NCBI RefSeq assembly: GCF_900290285.1
Contig: NZ_LT985754.1
Span: forward strand, 47,686 to 84,591
Length of the DNA: 36,906 bases
From: Candidatus Centipeda massiliensis
GTDB lineage: Bacteria > Bacillota > Negativicutes > Selenomonadales > Selenomonadaceae
Direction: 5' to 3'
The notes under the pieces are model-generated. The model was not told the origin of the DNA and made no database searches. It saw only the letters and a list, made by a program, of their open reading frames with translations. Below are positions 15,785 to 22,697 of this stretch, piece by piece; the stretch's first letter is position 1; each line of letters starts with the position of its first letter. A program made the translations under genes and the position numbers.

Positions 15785-15850
15785 TTAGGAAGCACTGATA
15801 CAATGAAGTTCCTCAAGATGGCGCGGCTGAATTTATCAGCGATTCCTTAA
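15785..15850 (-). repeat. Short internally deleted repeat copy
   Basis: The outer parts of the 168-bp element are joined: TTAGGAAGCACTGAT at the left, GGCGCGGCTGAATTTATCAG and the GATTCCTTAA terminus at the right, with about 100 internal bases missing. Both ends are retained. Confidence 0.7.
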
Positions 15851-15912
15851 CGCTCCTCTTGAGATAGAGTATACCCTACATTGCAACACAGCGCAAGAAG
15901 GAGGCTTTCATC

Positions 15913-15969
15913 ATGATCAAACAGAAGATACGCCGTCCTTTTTTATGCGGTCAGACGCACATCGGTTGA
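15913..15969 (+). CDS. Possible 18-residue leader peptide
   Basis: A short frame begins with ATG after a near-ideal AAGGAGG site (15898-15904) and encodes MIKQKIRRPFLCGQTHIG. The stop overlaps the -35 of the transformylase promoter. A weak promoter (TTAACG-17-TATACC, 15847-15875) would use the repeat edge. It may be the head of a lost gene or a chance frame; the ribosome site is the only strong evidence. Confidence 0.25.
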   Translation: MIKQKIRRPFLCGQTHIG

Positions 15970-15994
15970 AAATCTCCCCGTGCGCCGTTATAAT
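15966..15994 (+). promoter_or_regulatory. Promoter of AICAR transformylase gene
   Basis: TTGAAA (15966-15971), a 17-base spacer and TATAAT (15989-15994) are near consensus, about 38 bases before the start codon. No purine riboswitch-sized leader is present. Confidence 0.8.
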
Positions 15995-16032
15995 GGAAAC
16001 AAAGCAATACCTGCGAGAGAAAAGGAGCGCTC

Positions 16033-17208
16033 ATGATGAACGAAATCGCACTGAAATACGGCTGCAACCCGAATCAGACACCCGCGCGCGTCTTTGCAGA
16101 GGGCGGTCTGCCCTTCACCGTCCTCAACGGCCGCCCCGGTTATATCAACCTGCTTGATGCGCTGAACAGCTGGCAGCTCGTCCGCGAACTGCGCGCGATG
16201 TCGGGACTGCCCGCCGCCGCCTCGTTCAAGCACGTCAGTCCCGCCGGCGCAGCGCTCGGACTGCCGCTCTCGAATACGCTCGCCCGCGCGGCCCAAGCCG
16301 AGGGGCGCGATCTCTCGCCCGTCGCGTGTGCATACGTGCGTGCACGCGGCGCCGACCGCATGAGCTCCTACGGCGACTTTGCCGCCATTTCCGATGTATG
16401 CGACGAGAGTCTCGCAGAGTTCCTGCGCGGCGAGGTGTCCGACGGCATCATCGCACCGGGGTATACGGAGAAGGCGCTCGAGATCCTAAAGAGCAAGCGC
16501 AAGGGCAGCTACCTCATCCTCCAGATGGACGAGAGCTACGCGCCGCCCGCGCTCGAGCGCAAGGACGTGTACGGTATCACCTTCGAGCAGCAGCGCAACG
16601 ACGTGCAGATCACGGAGGAGTGCCTGACCGACCGCCCGACGGCGAACAAGGACATCCCCGATGCCGCGCGCCGTGACCTCCTGCTCGCACTCATCACGCT
16701 GAAATACACGCAGTCCAACTCCGTCTGCTACGCCGTCGACGGACAGGCGATCGGCGTCGGCGCGGGGCAGCAGTCACGCGTCCACTGCACGCGTCTGGCG
16801 GGAAATAAGGCGGATATATGGCAGCTGCGCCAAAGCCCGCAGGTGCTCGCGCTCCCGTTCAAGGACGATATCCGCCGCCCCGACCGCGACAATGCCATCG
16901 ACGTATATACAGCGGGCGACGAGGACGACTACGCGCTGCTCACGAGCGACTGGCAGCGCCTCTTTACAGAGAAGCCCGCTCCCTTCACACGCGCAGAGAA
17001 ACGCGCCTACCTCAAAACGATCACGGGCGTCGCCCTCGGCTCGGACGCCTTCTTCCCGTTCGGCGACAACGTCGAGCGCGCCCACCAGAGCGGCGTTTCC
17101 TACATCGCACAGAGCGGCGGCTCGATCCGCGACGACAACGTCATCGAGACGTGTGACAAGTACGGCATCGCGATGGCGATGACCCACATCCGCCTCTTTC
17201 ACCACTGA
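16033..17208 (+). CDS. Stand-alone AICAR transformylase (PurH C-terminal type)
   Basis: This 391-residue protein corresponds to the AICAR formyltransferase domain of PurH without the N-terminal IMP cyclohydrolase domain. It transfers the formyl group from 10-formyl-THF to AICAR in late purine synthesis. Catalytic features are visible: AASFKHVSPAGAA with the Lys66-His67 pair, YTQSNSVCYAVDGQAIGVGAGQQSRVHC and DAFFPFGDNVERA. The protein begins directly with a KYGCNPNQTPA block, as in other independent transformylases of anaerobic Firmicutes, so it is not a truncation. AAAAGGAG precedes tandem ATG codons at 16033 and 16036. A separate IMP cyclohydrolase is expected elsewhere in the genome. Confidence 0.88.
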   Translation: MMNEIALKYGCNPNQTPARVFAEGGLPFTVLNGRPGYINLLDALNSWQLVRELRAMSGLPAAASFKHVSPAGAALGLPLSNTLARAAQAEGRDLSPVACAYVRARGADRMSSYGDFAAISDVCDESLAEFLRGEVSDGIIAPGYTEKALEILKSKRKGSYLILQMDESYAPPALERKDVYGITFEQQRNDVQITEECLTDRPTANKDIPDAARRDLLLALITLKYTQSNSVCYAVDGQAIGVGAGQQSRVHCTRLAGNKADIWQLRQSPQVLALPFKDDIRRPDRDNAIDVYTAGDEDDYALLTSDWQRLFTEKPAPFTRAEKRAYLKTITGVALGSDAFFPFGDNVERAHQSGVSYIAQSGGSIRDDNVIETCDKYGIAMAMTHIRLFHH

Positions 17209-17238
17209 GCACAACACCCCTAAAACAATACGTATCCA

Positions 17239-17269
17239 ACGCCCCATGAGCACTTCATGGGGCGTCTTT
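17239..17269 (+). terminator. Intrinsic terminator
   Basis: ACGCCCCATGA (17239-17249) and TCATGGGGCGT (17255-17265) form a perfect 11-bp stem with a 5-base loop, followed by a short T run. Confidence 0.8.
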
Positions 17270-17345
17270 GCGTCGTAAACACAGACTTTTCCGCATTTCT
17301 CCACATCCCATTATCATATAGTGTTCTCCAATTCACATTTTCTAT

Positions 17346-17375
17346 TTGTATTCTCTATCAGAATTGTGTTATCAT
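17346..17375 (+). promoter_or_regulatory. Candidate promoter of the copper receptor
   Basis: TTGTAT (17346-17351), an 18-base spacer and TATCAT (17370-17375) with an upstream TGTG are followed by a 54-base AT-rich leader. I see no clear metal-regulator operator. Confidence 0.5.
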
Positions 17376-17429
17376 TCCGTTATACTTTTGATAAACGTTC
17401 TCATTTCATTTCCATAGGAGGTATACGGA

Positions 17430-19508
17430 ATGACCCGATTCACCCGCCGCCTTGCTCTGCTCGGCATGGCATGCGGCACGGCATGTTTTGGTGCGCATGC
17501 GTATGCGGCACAGACCATGCCGACGAATATACACGACGCGACGCCCTCTGCCCCCGCAGGAGAGGAGATGTACGAGTTCACCCTCGACGAGGTCATCGTC
17601 ACCGGCTACCGTACAGCGACGCCGCTCACCCTCTCCACCGACCCGCAGCATCCGCGCCAGCCCATCCCCGCCGCCGACGGTGCGGGCTATCTCAAGACGA
17701 TCCCCGGCATCTCCGTCGTCCGCAAGGGCGGTACCGGCGGCGACCCGATGATGCGCGGCATGGGCGGTTCGCGCATGGTGATGGATATGAACGGCGGCAT
17801 GATGTCCGGCGGCTGCCCGAACCGCATGGATCCCACGGCTACCTACGCGTTTCCCGAGACGTTCAGCCGCATCATCGTGAACAAGGGGCCGCAGAGCGTC
17901 CGCTACGGCGCAAGCATCGCAGGCAGCGTCATCTTCGAGCGCGAGACGGAGCGTTTTGAGCGCCCCGGCGTGCGCGGCAGCGTCTCCGTTCTCGGTGCAT
18001 CAAACCACCGCTTCGATGAGCTGACCGATGTTGCGGCAGGCGGTGCGGAGGGCTATGCACGCATCATCCAGACGCGCAATTATGCGCGTGACTATGCAGA
18101 CGGGGACGGACGCCGCATCCACTCCGGCTACGGCCGCCACAGCCTCACGGGGATCGTCGGTCTCACCCCCGACCCGGACACCCTCTTCGAGGTCTCCTAC
18201 GACCGCAGCCGCGGCTGGGCGAAGTACGCGCACGGCATGATGGACGGCAGCCAGTTCGACCGCGACAGCTATGCGGTGAAGTTCGAGCGGGCGCATCTCT
18301 CGCCCGTTGTGGAGAAACTCACACTGAATTTCAACCACGATACCATCGATCACATCATGGACAACTACACATTCCGTCCGGGTGGCATGATGGGCACGGA
18401 TGTGAAGCGCGTACAGTACGGCGTCCGCGCCGTCACCGACCTGCGCTTCTCACCGCAGACGAGTGCTGCCGTCGGCCTCGACCTGCGCCGCGACGCACAC
18501 TACTTCGCCGAGGCGCACAGACGGCTGAAGGGTTCGCCGAACAACGACATGGACATCAACAGTTTCGGCATCTTCCTCGAGTACAGCCGCGACCTTGCCG
18601 CACGCAGCCGCCTGCACACGGGACTGCGTTACGACCGAACGGAGACAGACTACCACAACGCCCGCTTCCGCAACCCCATGGGGATGCTCACGCGCAACCT
18701 CGTTCCCGGCAGCGCGAGCGATCACGCCGTCAGCGGCTTCGTCCGCTGGGAAAATACGGCAAAGAAGCAGCCGCTCACGTTCTACGTCGGCGTAGGACAC
18801 GCGGAGCGCCCCGCCGACTACTGGGAGGCGTACCACACATGGGCGGCGCACAGCAACCGCGTGAATCATCAAACTTCCTCTCCCTCTGTGACACGCCCCG
18901 CCAAGGAGAAGAATACCCAGCTCGACCTCGGCTGGGTTTATACGGGCGACAAGACGAACGCAAACCTCTCCCTCTACTACGCGCACGTCGATGACTTCAT
19001 CCTGAGAAAACCCGTCGGCGGATACGGCAACGTCGATGCACGCCTCTACGGGTTCGAGGCTGAGATCACGCGTACCGTCTCGCCGCTGTGGACGTTCGGC
19101 GCATCCCTCGCCTACACGCGCGGCGACGACCGCACGAACAATGCGGCACTCCCGCAGATCGCTCCGCTGGAGGCGAATCTCACGGCGAAGTATACGCACA
19201 AAAAGACGGAGGCAAATGCCGTCTGGCGGCTCGTCAGCAAGCAGAACCGCTATCATAGGGGCTACGGCAGCGTCACGGGCACGGACTACGGTCCGACGGG
19301 CGGCTTTGGCATCCTCTCCCTCAGCCTCGCCTACCGTCCCGACGAGAACCTGACATTCTCCCTCGGCGTGGACAACCTCCTCAACAAGACCTACGCCGAG
19401 TTCGTCAACTACAGTGAGGCGGCGATCCCCGCACTCGGCATCTCTGCCGGCGGGCACATCACGGAGCCGGGGCGCACCATCTGGCTGAAGGGCAGCTGCA
19501 AGTTCTAA
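17430..19508 (+). CDS. oprC: TonB-dependent copper receptor (OprC/NosA type)
   Basis: This 692-residue outer-membrane receptor has a signal peptide (cleavage after AHAYAA), a TonB-box-like FTLDEVIVTG stretch, a plug domain (about 55-175) and a 22-strand-type barrel ending in aromatic Phe (SCKF). It carries the copper-receptor signatures: C129-PNR-M133 in the plug (GGCPNRMDP) and H268-G-M270 (AHGMMDGSQFDRDSY). These match the CxxxM and HxM copper ligands known in Pseudomonas OprC. Met-rich loops (MMRGMGGSRMVMDMNGGMMSGG) support copper binding. It would import or bind copper across the outer membrane, powered by TonB. AGGAGG supports the start. The last bases of the stop codon belong to the adjoining repeat, so it is monocistronic. 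Confidence 0.9.
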   Translation: MTRFTRRLALLGMACGTACFGAHAYAAQTMPTNIHDATPSAPAGEEMYEFTLDEVIVTGYRTATPLTLSTDPQHPRQPIPAADGAGYLKTIPGISVVRKGGTGGDPMMRGMGGSRMVMDMNGGMMSGGCPNRMDPTATYAFPETFSRIIVNKGPQSVRYGASIAGSVIFERETERFERPGVRGSVSVLGASNHRFDELTDVAAGGAEGYARIIQTRNYARDYADGDGRRIHSGYGRHSLTGIVGLTPDPDTLFEVSYDRSRGWAKYAHGMMDGSQFDRDSYAVKFERAHLSPVVEKLTLNFNHDTIDHIMDNYTFRPGGMMGTDVKRVQYGVRAVTDLRFSPQTSAAVGLDLRRDAHYFAEAHRRLKGSPNNDMDINSFGIFLEYSRDLAARSRLHTGLRYDRTETDYHNARFRNPMGMLTRNLVPGSASDHAVSGFVRWENTAKKQPLTFYVGVGHAERPADYWEAYHTWAAHSNRVNHQTSSPSVTRPAKEKNTQLDLGWVYTGDKTNANLSLYYAHVDDFILRKPVGGYGNVDARLYGFEAEITRTVSPLWTFGASLAYTRGDDRTNNAALPQIAPLEANLTAKYTHKKTEANAVWRLVSKQNRYHRGYGSVTGTDYGPTGGFGILSLSLAYRPDENLTFSLGVDNLLNKTYAEFVNYSEAAIPALGISAGGHITEPGRTIWLKGSCKF

Positions 19509-19673
19509 GGAATCGCTGATAAAATGAAGTCCGTCAGATTGACGTAGATTTTTTCGTCCGAACAAGGAGGCAAACCGGACGCATAGCAGGGCTATGTGGA
19601 GGATTTGCCGACACAGTGCGGGCAAAAAAGATGCGTCAAGATGGCGTGGCTGAATTTATCAGTGCTTCCCTAA
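19506..19673 (+). repeat. Full copy of 168-bp hairpin repeat (copy C)
   Basis: It begins with the TAA stop of the copper receptor (TAAGGAATCGCTGATAAA) and ends AGTGCTTCCCTAA. It is very similar to copies A and E, with one base missing in the central loop. Confidence 0.85.
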
Positions 19674-19725
19674 CAATCCATGCCCGAAAGAGGCTCTTAC
19701 AGCGGATGTCAAACATGACAGCAGT

Positions 19726-19776
19726 GGCTGCTGCACGAAGTTTTTCGGCTCCGTGCAGCAGCCCCTCTCTTTTTTC
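19726..19776 (+). terminator. Strong intrinsic terminator
   Basis: GGCTGCTGCACG (19726-19737) and CGTGCAGCAGCC (19752-19763) form a perfect 12-bp stem, followed by a T-rich tract to 19776. It is probably the original terminator of the copper receptor, now separated from it by the repeat. Confidence 0.8.
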
Positions 19777-19799
19777 TTCCCCTTTTCGCTCATCTATGT

Positions 19800-19805
19800 T
19801 ATAAT
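19800..19805 (+). promoter_or_regulatory. -10 element for the YbjN-like gene
   Basis: TATAAT lies about 41 bases before the GTG start. The -35 region (TTCCCC) is poor, so an activator may be needed or another promoter used. Confidence 0.45.
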
Positions 19806-19846
19806 AAAACAATATGAACGTATGCAGTGCGGGGAGGTGATTGGTC

Positions 19847-20278
19847 GTGATCGAAGCGGCCAAGACATTCGAGGAGTATATCAAAAAGGAAAACATCACG
19901 GGCTTTCAGATTCGTGAGGCGGGTGATGAGCGCAATACCGTGATCTTTGAGAGTGAGATCGAGGTGGAGGAACGGCGTCTGCCCATCGTCGTCATCATCG
20001 ACTCTACGGCATACGCCACCATCCGCATCCGCCTCGCGCAGAACGCCGTCGACGATACGAACGCGATGCTCCTCACAGGCTGGCTCATGCGTCAGAATCA
20101 GGACAGCCGCCTCGTGAAGTTCTACCTCACCTCCGACACCGCCATCCTCGCCGATGTCGTTGTCCCGCACAACCCCGAGGCGTTTGACCCCGAGGTCATG
20201 GTCAGCGTCCTGCGCGTCTTCATCCGCGACATCACGAAGCTCATGCCAGACCTCTCCATGCTCCTGCCGGAGGAGTGA
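19847..20278 (+). CDS. YbjN-like conserved protein
   Basis: This 143-residue cytoplasmic protein alternates helix and strands: an N-terminal helix (AAKTFEEYIKKENI), strands (NTVIFESEIEVEERRLPIVVIID, YATIRIRLAQNAV), a hydrophobic helix and an acidic C-terminal helix. The pattern resembles the YbjN/type III-chaperone-like fold (small alpha/beta sandwich), but I am not certain. The GTG at 19847 is preferred over TTG 19841 because it is 9 bases after GGGGAGG. It is monocistronic with its own terminator. Confidence 0.55.
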   Translation: MIEAAKTFEEYIKKENITGFQIREAGDERNTVIFESEIEVEERRLPIVVIIDSTAYATIRIRLAQNAVDDTNAMLLTGWLMRQNQDSRLVKFYLTSDTAILADVVVPHNPEAFDPEVMVSVLRVFIRDITKLMPDLSMLLPEE

Positions 20279-20301
20279 GACACGTTTCCGCATCGTATGA
20301 T

Positions 20302-20336
20302 CCCCCAAACGCGATGAATCGTTTGGGGGTATTTTT
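20302..20336 (+). terminator. Intrinsic terminator
   Basis: CCCCCAAACG (20302-20311) and CGTTTGGGGG (20320-20329) form a perfect 10-bp stem with five T at 20332-20336. Confidence 0.85.
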
Positions 20337-20358
20337 GTGAAAAAATTTATTGTGCCTA

Positions 20359-20387
20359 TTGATATTATGTTTTTACTGTGTTATACT
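20359..20387 (+). promoter_or_regulatory. Promoter of macrodomain-sirtuin operon
   Basis: TTGATA (20359-20364), a 17-base spacer and TATACT (20382-20387) with an upstream TGTG element form a strong promoter 56 bases before the macrodomain gene. Confidence 0.75.
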
Positions 20388-20442
20388 TTGATTGTAATTT
20401 TTACTATTACAAATAGAACCACTCAAAAAGGGCTGTGCGTCC

Positions 20443-21222
20443 ATGCTTACTATTATTCAAAAACTGAATGTCATGCTCCTCTCCGAGATGCCGGAGTACC
20501 GCGCCCAGGCTGCGGAGGTCGCGGAGGAGCAGAAAGCACAGCGCGGTCTGCTCCGTGCGCTGATGAATGTGCGGCCGCCGCACCCGCTGTCGGCGGCGTT
20601 TCTGGATCTGCAGGATGAACTGCTCGCCGCAGAGTGCGAGGAGCGCGGCGTGGTCGATGTGGCGGCGCTTCCCACCGTTCCCTCCGACGCACGCATCGCT
20701 CTCTGGCAGGGGGACATTACGCGCCTGTGTGCCGATGCGATTGTCAATGCGGCGAACGCTGCGCTGCTCGGCTGTTTCATCCCCTGCCACCGCTGCATCG
20801 ATAACGCGATTCACAGCGCGGCGGGACTTCAGCTGCGTGCAGAATGCGCAGAAATCATGGCGCGGCAGGGACATCCCGAGGAGACGGGCGGCGCGCAGAT
20901 GACACGCGGCTACAATCTCCCCGCACGTCACGTTCTCCACACGGTCGGGCCGATCGTGAGCGGTGCGCTGACGGATGAGCACAGGGCGCTGCTCGCCTCC
21001 TGCTATCGCTCCTGTCTCGCACTTGCCGCGGCGCACGGGCTGACCTCCGTGGCATTCTGCTGTATCTCGACAGGCGAGTTCCGCTTTCCGAACGCGGCGG
21101 CGGCAGAGATCGCCGTGCGTGAGGTGCGCACCTTCCTCAGCAGCCCCTCCTCCATCGAGCGCGTCGTATTCAACGTGTTCAAGGACGAGGATCGCATCAT
21201 CTACGAAAGGCTTCTGCAATGA
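20443..21222 (+). CDS. Zinc-macrodomain protein-ADP-ribose hydrolase
   Basis: This 259-residue protein has an N-terminal helical extension (about 1-75) and a macrodomain (about 80-258). The ADP-ribose-binding blocks are LWQGDIT (near 88-93), IVNAANAALLG (100-110) and the later CCISTGEFRFP phosphate loop. The stretch from C111 (CFIPCHRCIDNAIHSAAG, with C111, C115, H116 and C118) is the signature of zinc-dependent macrodomains found beside SirTM sirtuins. Those enzymes remove ADP-ribose from proteins, reversing SirTM. The TGA stop overlaps the sirtuin ATG (ATGA), so the two are translationally coupled. AAAAAGGG-type spacing upstream of ATG 20443 is modest. The lipoyl-carrier (GcvH-L) and LplA2 genes of the Staphylococcus/Streptococcus operon are not adjacent. 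Confidence 0.9.
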   Translation: MLTIIQKLNVMLLSEMPEYRAQAAEVAEEQKAQRGLLRALMNVRPPHPLSAAFLDLQDELLAAECEERGVVDVAALPTVPSDARIALWQGDITRLCADAIVNAANAALLGCFIPCHRCIDNAIHSAAGLQLRAECAEIMARQGHPEETGGAQMTRGYNLPARHVLHTVGPIVSGALTDEHRALLASCYRSCLALAAAHGLTSVAFCCISTGEFRFPNAAAAEIAVREVRTFLSSPSSIERVVFNVFKDEDRIIYERLLQ

Positions 21223-22106
21223 AAGAAATCACGGCACTCAAAAACGCCCTCGCATCCGCCGACTGCATTCTGATCGGTGCGGGCGCGGGGCTTTCGGCAG
21301 CGGCAGGCTATGCGTATGCGGGGGCGCGCTTTCGGAAATACTTTTCGGATTTTCACGAGTGCTTCGGGATCGAGGACATCTACAGCGGGGGCTTCTATCC
21401 GTTCCCGTCGCGGGAAATCTTCTGGGCGTGGTGGAGCCGGAGCATCTATATCAATCGCTACGCGCCTCTGCCGGGGGATGTGCATGCAAATCTCCTGCGG
21501 CTGGTCACGGGGCGTGATTATTTCGTCCTGACAACGAACGTGGATCACGCCTTTCAGCGCGTAGGCTTTGACAAAACGCGTCTCTTCTATACACAGGGAG
21601 ATTACGGGCTTTTCCAGAGCAGCCGTCCCGCCGGCACATCGGCGGGAAAGACATACGAAAATGAAGAAAGCATACGCGCCATGCTCACGGCACAGGGCTT
21701 CACATTTGCCTCGGATGGGACACTTCTCCTGCCTGTGGACGGCGCACCTACGATGGCGATTCCGACAGAACTCATCCCGTACTGCCCCGATGACGGTGCG
21801 GAGATGGCGACAAATCTGCGTGCGGATGCGTCCTTCGTGGAGGATGCGGGCTGGCACGCTGCCGCAGAGCGCTATGCGGACTATCTCGCGCGGACGGATG
21901 GGCGGCGAACGCTCCTCCTCGAACTCGGCGTCGGGATGAATACGCCCGGCATCATCAAGTATCCGTTCTGGCGCATGACGGCAGAGCGCGCGGATGTGAC
22001 ACTCGTCTCCATCAATCGGGGAATGGCGTATGTGCCGTCTGAGATTGCCGATCGCAGCATTGTGATCGACGGAGATATTGCAGAGGTACTGCGGGAAATT
22101 GCATAA
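21219..22106 (+). CDS. SirTM class sirtuin (protein ADP-ribosyltransferase)
   Basis: This 295-residue sirtuin has the Rossmann-fold NAD loop LIGAGAGLSAAAGYAYAG (about 18-35), the TTNVDH motif with N107, D109 and H110 in place of the usual QNID-G, GVGMNTPGIIKYPFW and VSINRG. This is the class M (SirTM) pattern. Those proteins lack robust deacetylase activity and mono-ADP-ribosylate lipoylated GcvH-L, in a system tied to oxidative stress. The gene overlaps the macrodomain gene by 4 bases and ends at a perfect stem-loop. The target is unknown here because no GcvH-L is encoded nearby; a chromosomal lipoyl carrier elsewhere is a reasonable inference. Confidence 0.9.
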   Translation: MKEITALKNALASADCILIGAGAGLSAAAGYAYAGARFRKYFSDFHECFGIEDIYSGGFYPFPSREIFWAWWSRSIYINRYAPLPGDVHANLLRLVTGRDYFVLTTNVDHAFQRVGFDKTRLFYTQGDYGLFQSSRPAGTSAGKTYENEESIRAMLTAQGFTFASDGTLLLPVDGAPTMAIPTELIPYCPDDGAEMATNLRADASFVEDAGWHAAAERYADYLARTDGRRTLLLELGVGMNTPGIIKYPFWRMTAERADVTLVSINRGMAYVPSEIADRSIVIDGDIAEVLREIA

Positions 22107-22151
22107 CAAAAGATCTATTGTACGGCGTTGCCTCGTACAATAGATCTTTTG
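22107..22151. terminator. Perfect 17-bp stem terminator
   Basis: CAAAAGATCTATTGTAC (22107-22123) and GTACAATAGATCTTTTG (22135-22151) are exact reverse complements and begin one base after the sirtuin stop. AT-rich ends allow termination on both strands. Confidence 0.85.
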
Positions 22152-22154
22152 TTG

Positions 22155-22183
22155 TTGTGCTACGTATGTTCTTGTGTTATACT
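22155..22183 (+). promoter_or_regulatory. Promoter pointing at the type I toxin
   Basis: TTGTGC (22155-22160), a 17-base spacer and TATACT (22178-22183) with upstream TGTG. The expected start site is about 22190, one base into the repeat that begins at 22189, so the toxin transcript would now carry the repeat as its 5' end. Confidence 0.55.
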
Positions 22184-22188
22184 CAATC

Positions 22189-22356
22189 TAAGGAATCACT
22201 GATAAAATGAAGTCCGTCAGATTGGCGCAGATTTTTTCGTCCGAATTAGGAGGCAAACCGGACGCAGAGTGGTGCTCTGTGGAGGATTTGCCGACGAAGT
22301 GCGGGCAAAAAAGATGCGTTAAGATGGCGGTGCTGAATTTATCAGTGCTTCCCTAA
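22189..22356 (+). repeat. Full copy of 168-bp hairpin repeat (copy D)
   Basis: It runs from TAAGGAATCACTGATAAA to TTTATCAGTGCTTCCCTAA. Its right end with the flank gives CAGTGCTT-CCCT-AAGCACTG, an extra 8-bp hairpin. The copy lies between a promoter and the toxin message. Confidence 0.85.
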
Positions 22357-22559
22357 GCACTGCCGAAAGGGCGGTCGAATCTTGCCCCCTAGAGAGGGGG
22401 AGGTTGGTATGGAGACCTACGAATTTCTCACGTTTCTCGTAGTGTTCACCGTGCTGATTATATCTATAAAACGATAAAAGAGAAGACCCCGCCTTGCGCT
22501 CCAAACCTTGGCGGGGAAATCTCGCACACATAGGGGGCGACCGCTAGGCAGTGCCCTTT
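22357..22559 (+). other. Toxin message with paired 5' and 3' ends
   Basis: GCACTGCC (22357-22364) and GCGGTCG (22371-22377) are complementary to GGCAGTGC (22547-22554) and CGACCGC (22538-22544), so the two ends of a roughly 200-base RNA pair and are followed by CCTTTT. A local CCCCCT/AGGGGG stem (22385-22400) hides the ribosome site GGGGGAGG. Such long-range closure and ribosome-site masking are known controls of type I toxin mRNAs. The precise transcript ends are inferred. Confidence 0.6.
22409..22477 (+). CDS. Small holin-like type I toxin peptide
   Basis: The 22-codon frame begins METYEFLTFLVVF and ends in ISIKR. It consists of a short polar head, a single hydrophobic segment and a basic tail. 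This matches the holin-like/TxpA-BsrG group of Firmicute type I toxins, which typically start M-x-T-Y-E-x-L and depolarise or disturb the membrane. GGGGGAGG (22396-22403) gives good spacing to ATG 22409 but is sequestered in a stem. A convergent antisense RNA overlaps its 3' region. Being so short, it would be missed by standard gene calling. The family call is by pattern and the toxicity is inferred. Confidence 0.7.
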   Translation: METYEFLTFLVVFTVLIISIKR

Positions 22560-22562
22560 TCT
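22474..22562 (-). ncRNA. Antisense antitoxin RNA (predicted)
   Basis: From a near-consensus minus-strand promoter the transcript would start near 22562 and run back across the 3' half of the toxin message. It would end after the CCCCGCC (22516-22510 on the minus strand) / GGCGGGG (22493-22487) stem and the T-rich tail near 22474, giving about 90 bases. It is fully complementary to the toxin mRNA tail, as RatA is to txpA and SR4 to bsrG in Bacillus. Confidence 0.6.
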
Positions 22563-22568
22563 AGACTT

Positions 22569-22597
22569 ATTCTATCACAGGAACAATAAAACGTCAA
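22569..22597 (-). promoter_or_regulatory. Antisense RNA promoter
   Basis: On the minus strand TTGACG (22592-22597), a 17-base spacer and TAGAAT (22569-22574) are close to consensus. No minus-strand protein gene follows, so its natural product is an antisense RNA to the toxin locus. Confidence 0.7.
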
Positions 22598-22697
22598 CGC
22601 CTGATTCGCCTCTGCACTAATTCATAGTAATATCAAAAATTATATTATAAATTCCAATAAATAGTAACAAATAATATAGAAATAGAGGAGGTATTTC

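Noticed and set aside
20443-22106. Thoeris or other sirtuin-based defence system
   Set aside because: The sirtuin has the SirTM TTNVDH motif and is coupled to a zinc macrodomain, which fits the ADP-ribosylation operon; no TIR, SLOG or other defence effector is adjacent.
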